NCBI GenBank assembly: GCA_033961575.1 | Contig: CM066739.1 | Location: 68,510,559 to 68,574,558 of the forward strand | Origin: Aselliscus stoliczkanus | Lineage: Eukaryota > Chordata > Mammalia > Chiroptera > Hipposideridae | DNA length: 64,000 nucleotides | Reading direction: 5' to 3' | In this document: positions 62,099 to 64,000 of the stretch, in pieces | How positions within the stretch are numbered: the first letter of the stretch is position 1 | Layout of the letters: every line of letters starts with the position of its first letter | Translations under genes and position numbers: made by a program | Notes under the pieces: model-generated | What the model was told of the DNA's origin: nothing | The model's database searches: none | The model's input: the letters and a program-made list of their open reading frames with translations, nothing else

Positions 62099-62484
62099 AG
62101 CAGTGGGACCTAGTAGTATCTAGATCTTCCAGACATTTGGGCTCTTTGCAGTTTCTGTAGATGGAAGAGATCATGCTTTTGGTTTTCTGAGGCTGATGAT
62201 GAATCATGTGTATGTCAATCATTTATGTAGTCTCAATACAGAGATGTGCATTTATCCAAATTTTCATCATTGCTGGACAGCATGTATCCCACTTCACTTC
62301 GCTCATTTTCCATCTTAAGGGAGGTGGTGAGTGTGAGTTGGAGATTATATTTAGATATATAGCAATATGGGTCCTGGCTTCATTGTTGCTAGCTTTACAA
62401 TTTTGGTTGAATATCTAAAGCTTCTGAACTTCAAGTTGCTCATCTGGAACCTGGGAATAACACAATTATTGAAGCATTAGAAGA

Positions 62485-62835
62485 AAACATAGGAAAATAG
62501 GTTTCACATCTTAGCACAGGGAGGATTTCTTAGACGAGACACAGAAAGCCAACACTATGAAAAAGGAAAAGTACTTTATTTCATTAGATCAAAATTAAGT
62601 ACTTCTATAGATAGAAGAAACACAAAAAATAGTTAATAGATAGGACACAGCCTGGCTGAAAATCTTTATGACATATAAATGGCAAAGGATTGATATCTGG
62701 CATTTATAATGAACACTTGTAAATAATTAACATAAAGATAATCCATTAGAAAAATAGGTAAATGAAATGAACAGATGGTTTACAGGAGAGGATATTGGGC
62801 AATAAAGATATTAAAAATGTTTCATATCACTAGTG
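62485..62835 (+). mobile_element. Old LINE-1 ORF2 fragment
   Basis: AGCACAGGGAGGATTTCTTA, TTTCATTAGATCAAAATTAA, GGCAAAGGATTGATATCTGG and GGGCAATAAAGATATTAAAA are decayed LINE-1 ORF2 phrases in order. Confidence 0.8.
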
Positions 62836-63371
62836 CAGTGGAAGCTCTCTTACCCAACTCACTGCATTAGAAGACTCACACATTTCTCTCTGAAAGGTGC
62901 TGGCTGCAGCCCAAGTTGTGCTCACCTGGCTTGTGGGCTGCCCTTTAGAACACCTCTGTGCTTTTGCTCCCTCGGTTAATTGTGTGTTTTCTAAGAGCAG
63001 GTGTGATGGTTCCCAAACCTGTTCAGACTGGTTAAAATGTCATTGTAATTATGTAACTTAGTTAAGTAATATGTAAACCAATGAAATGCAAGTGTGGAAA
63101 GAGAGCTGTTTCCGTGAAAATTAAATTAAATGCTTTAGAAAGTCTCGATGAAGGCACAGTATTAAAAGCACATTGTTGAATTGAATTCTGCCCTCCGATT
63201 ATTTCACAAGGTCTTTCCATTCTCGTTGCACATAAAAAAACCAAAGCAGGGTATCTCAGATGTGTATTACAAGGGTGGGGTGATGCAGGAAATAAGTATA
63301 TGTGGAGCTCCGGTCAGTGGTGCCTCACTTAAGGGACAGACCTTGTTCCTGCATCAAAAGATGAGAGAGAA

Positions 63372-63512
63372 GGGCCGGCTGAGTGGTTCAGTTGGTTAAG
63401 AGCTTTCTCAAGAGTGTGAGCTCTGAGCAACAGGGTTGCCGGTTGGATTCCCGGCCTGAGCTGAACAGCCACTGAGCTGCCAACAGGTGGCAGGATGGCT
63501 CAGCTAAAAAAA
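63372..63512 (+). mobile_element. tRNA SINE (type B, one-unit form)
   Basis: GGCCGGCTGAGTGGTTCAGT, GCCGGTTGGATTCCCGG, ending CAGGATGGCTCAGCT plus poly-A. Flanks AAAAGATGAGAGAGAA / AAAAGATGGGAGAGAA. Confidence 0.92.
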
Positions 63513-63574
63513 AAAAGATGGGAGAGAAAATGCACATCTGTGTTTTTAAAATAAAATAATATGCTTAATGTATA

Positions 63575-63943
63575 CAGAGGGTGCCAAAAAATGTATGCAC
63601 ATTTTATTTTTATTTTTATTGGGAAACAGTGTGTTTTTTCCAGGACCCATCAGCTCCAAGTCAAGTCGTTGTTTCAGTCTAGTTGTGGAGGGTGCAGCTC
63701 AGTTCCAAGTCCAGTCGCCGTTTTCACTCTAGTTGCGGGGGACACAGCCCACCATCCCATGTGGGAGTTGAACCGGCAACCATGTTGTTAAGAGCACGCA
63801 CTCTAACCAACTGAGCTACCCGGCCGCCATTGTATACACATTTTAAGAAAGGAAAAACTGTATTAAACTCTTATACTCAATATATACTGATGGCTAAAAG
63901 ATGGCTAAAAGTCGTGTGTATACATATTTTTGGCATCCCCGGC
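63575..63943. mobile_element. Mariner-like MITE split by a SINE
   Basis: Left end CAGAGGGTGCCAAAAAATGT after TA (63573-63574). The element resumes at 63831 with TGTATACACATTTTAAGAAA and ends near TATTTTTGGCATCCCCGG. It matches the left half of the element at 19227-19461 but lacks the transposase-derived middle. The right boundary is approximate because the terminal TA is blurred. Confidence 0.82.
63606..63830 (-). mobile_element. VES-like tRNA SINE nested in a mariner
   Basis: Minus strand GGCGGCCGGGTAGCTCAGTT, B box GGTTCAACTCCC, end CTGTTTCCCAATAAAAATAA. Target duplication TGTATGCACATTTTA (63592-63606) / TGTATACACATTTTA (63831-63845) is cut from the mariner itself. Confidence 0.92.
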
Positions 63944-64000
63944 ATATACATTTTAGTGTTGCCCTGCCTTCACTCACTTTCTTGTTTAATTACCAGTCTG

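Larger units (their letters stand above)
57597..64000 (+). other. C1orf21: C1orf21 downstream intron (5' part)
   Basis: The intron begins with the donor GTAAGA and runs off the window. 57597-58734 and 61560-61970 contain nothing I can assign. The rest holds SINEs, a MIR, an old LINE-1 fragment, an AATG microsatellite and a mariner element interrupted by a SINE. Confidence 0.85.

Overview
The window is mammalian intronic DNA carrying two internal exons of one gene on the + strand, the ortholog of human C1orf21 (DUF4612 family, a small acidic protein of unknown function). Exon 23009-23228 holds the end of the 5' UTR, the start codon at 23135 and codons 1-31. Exon 57502-57596 holds codons 32-63. 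The two join in frame across a GT-AG intron of about 34.3 kb and give the first 63 residues of a protein that is about 121 residues long in human. The upstream promoter/first exon and the downstream coding exons lie outside the window. I see no second protein-coding gene and no functional RNA gene.

The repeats point to a bat (Chiroptera). At least 17 tRNA-derived SINEs of VES-like and related bat types are present, most with clear target-site duplications (TSDs). There are also Tc1/mariner remnants, including an 80-bp near-perfect hairpin element present twice. A rhinolophoid/yinpterochiropteran bat would fit, but I cannot settle the family.

Layout. 1-23008 is the intron upstream of the start-codon exon: mostly unassigned sequence, a few SINEs, two transposase-bearing mariner relics (12224-12782, 19227-19461), an internally deleted LINE-1 3' end (17564-17990) and old L2/MIR remnants. 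23229-57501 is the large coding intron: most of the SINEs, including two multimeric copies (36613-37003, 48032-48543), LINE-1 3' ends, two copies of the hairpin MITE, a hAT/MER5-like relic, long (TG)n tracts, a 290-bp CACTCA array and a pyrimidine tract. 57597-64000 is the start of the next intron: SINEs, a MIR, an old LINE-1 fragment and, near the right edge, a mariner element split by a SINE.

The most useful observations are these: the gene is recognisable only from two short exons; the 5' leader has three upstream AUGs, one opening a 47-codon frame that overlaps the main start and crosses the splice junction; a long T/G tract abuts the acceptor of the second coding exon; one SINE subfamily ends at a fixed point inside a second tRNA-like unit; a MIR carries a perfect 17-bp hairpin that looks like a template-switch mutation; and several insertions are nested. 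I found no convincing evidence for a wholly new biological system.
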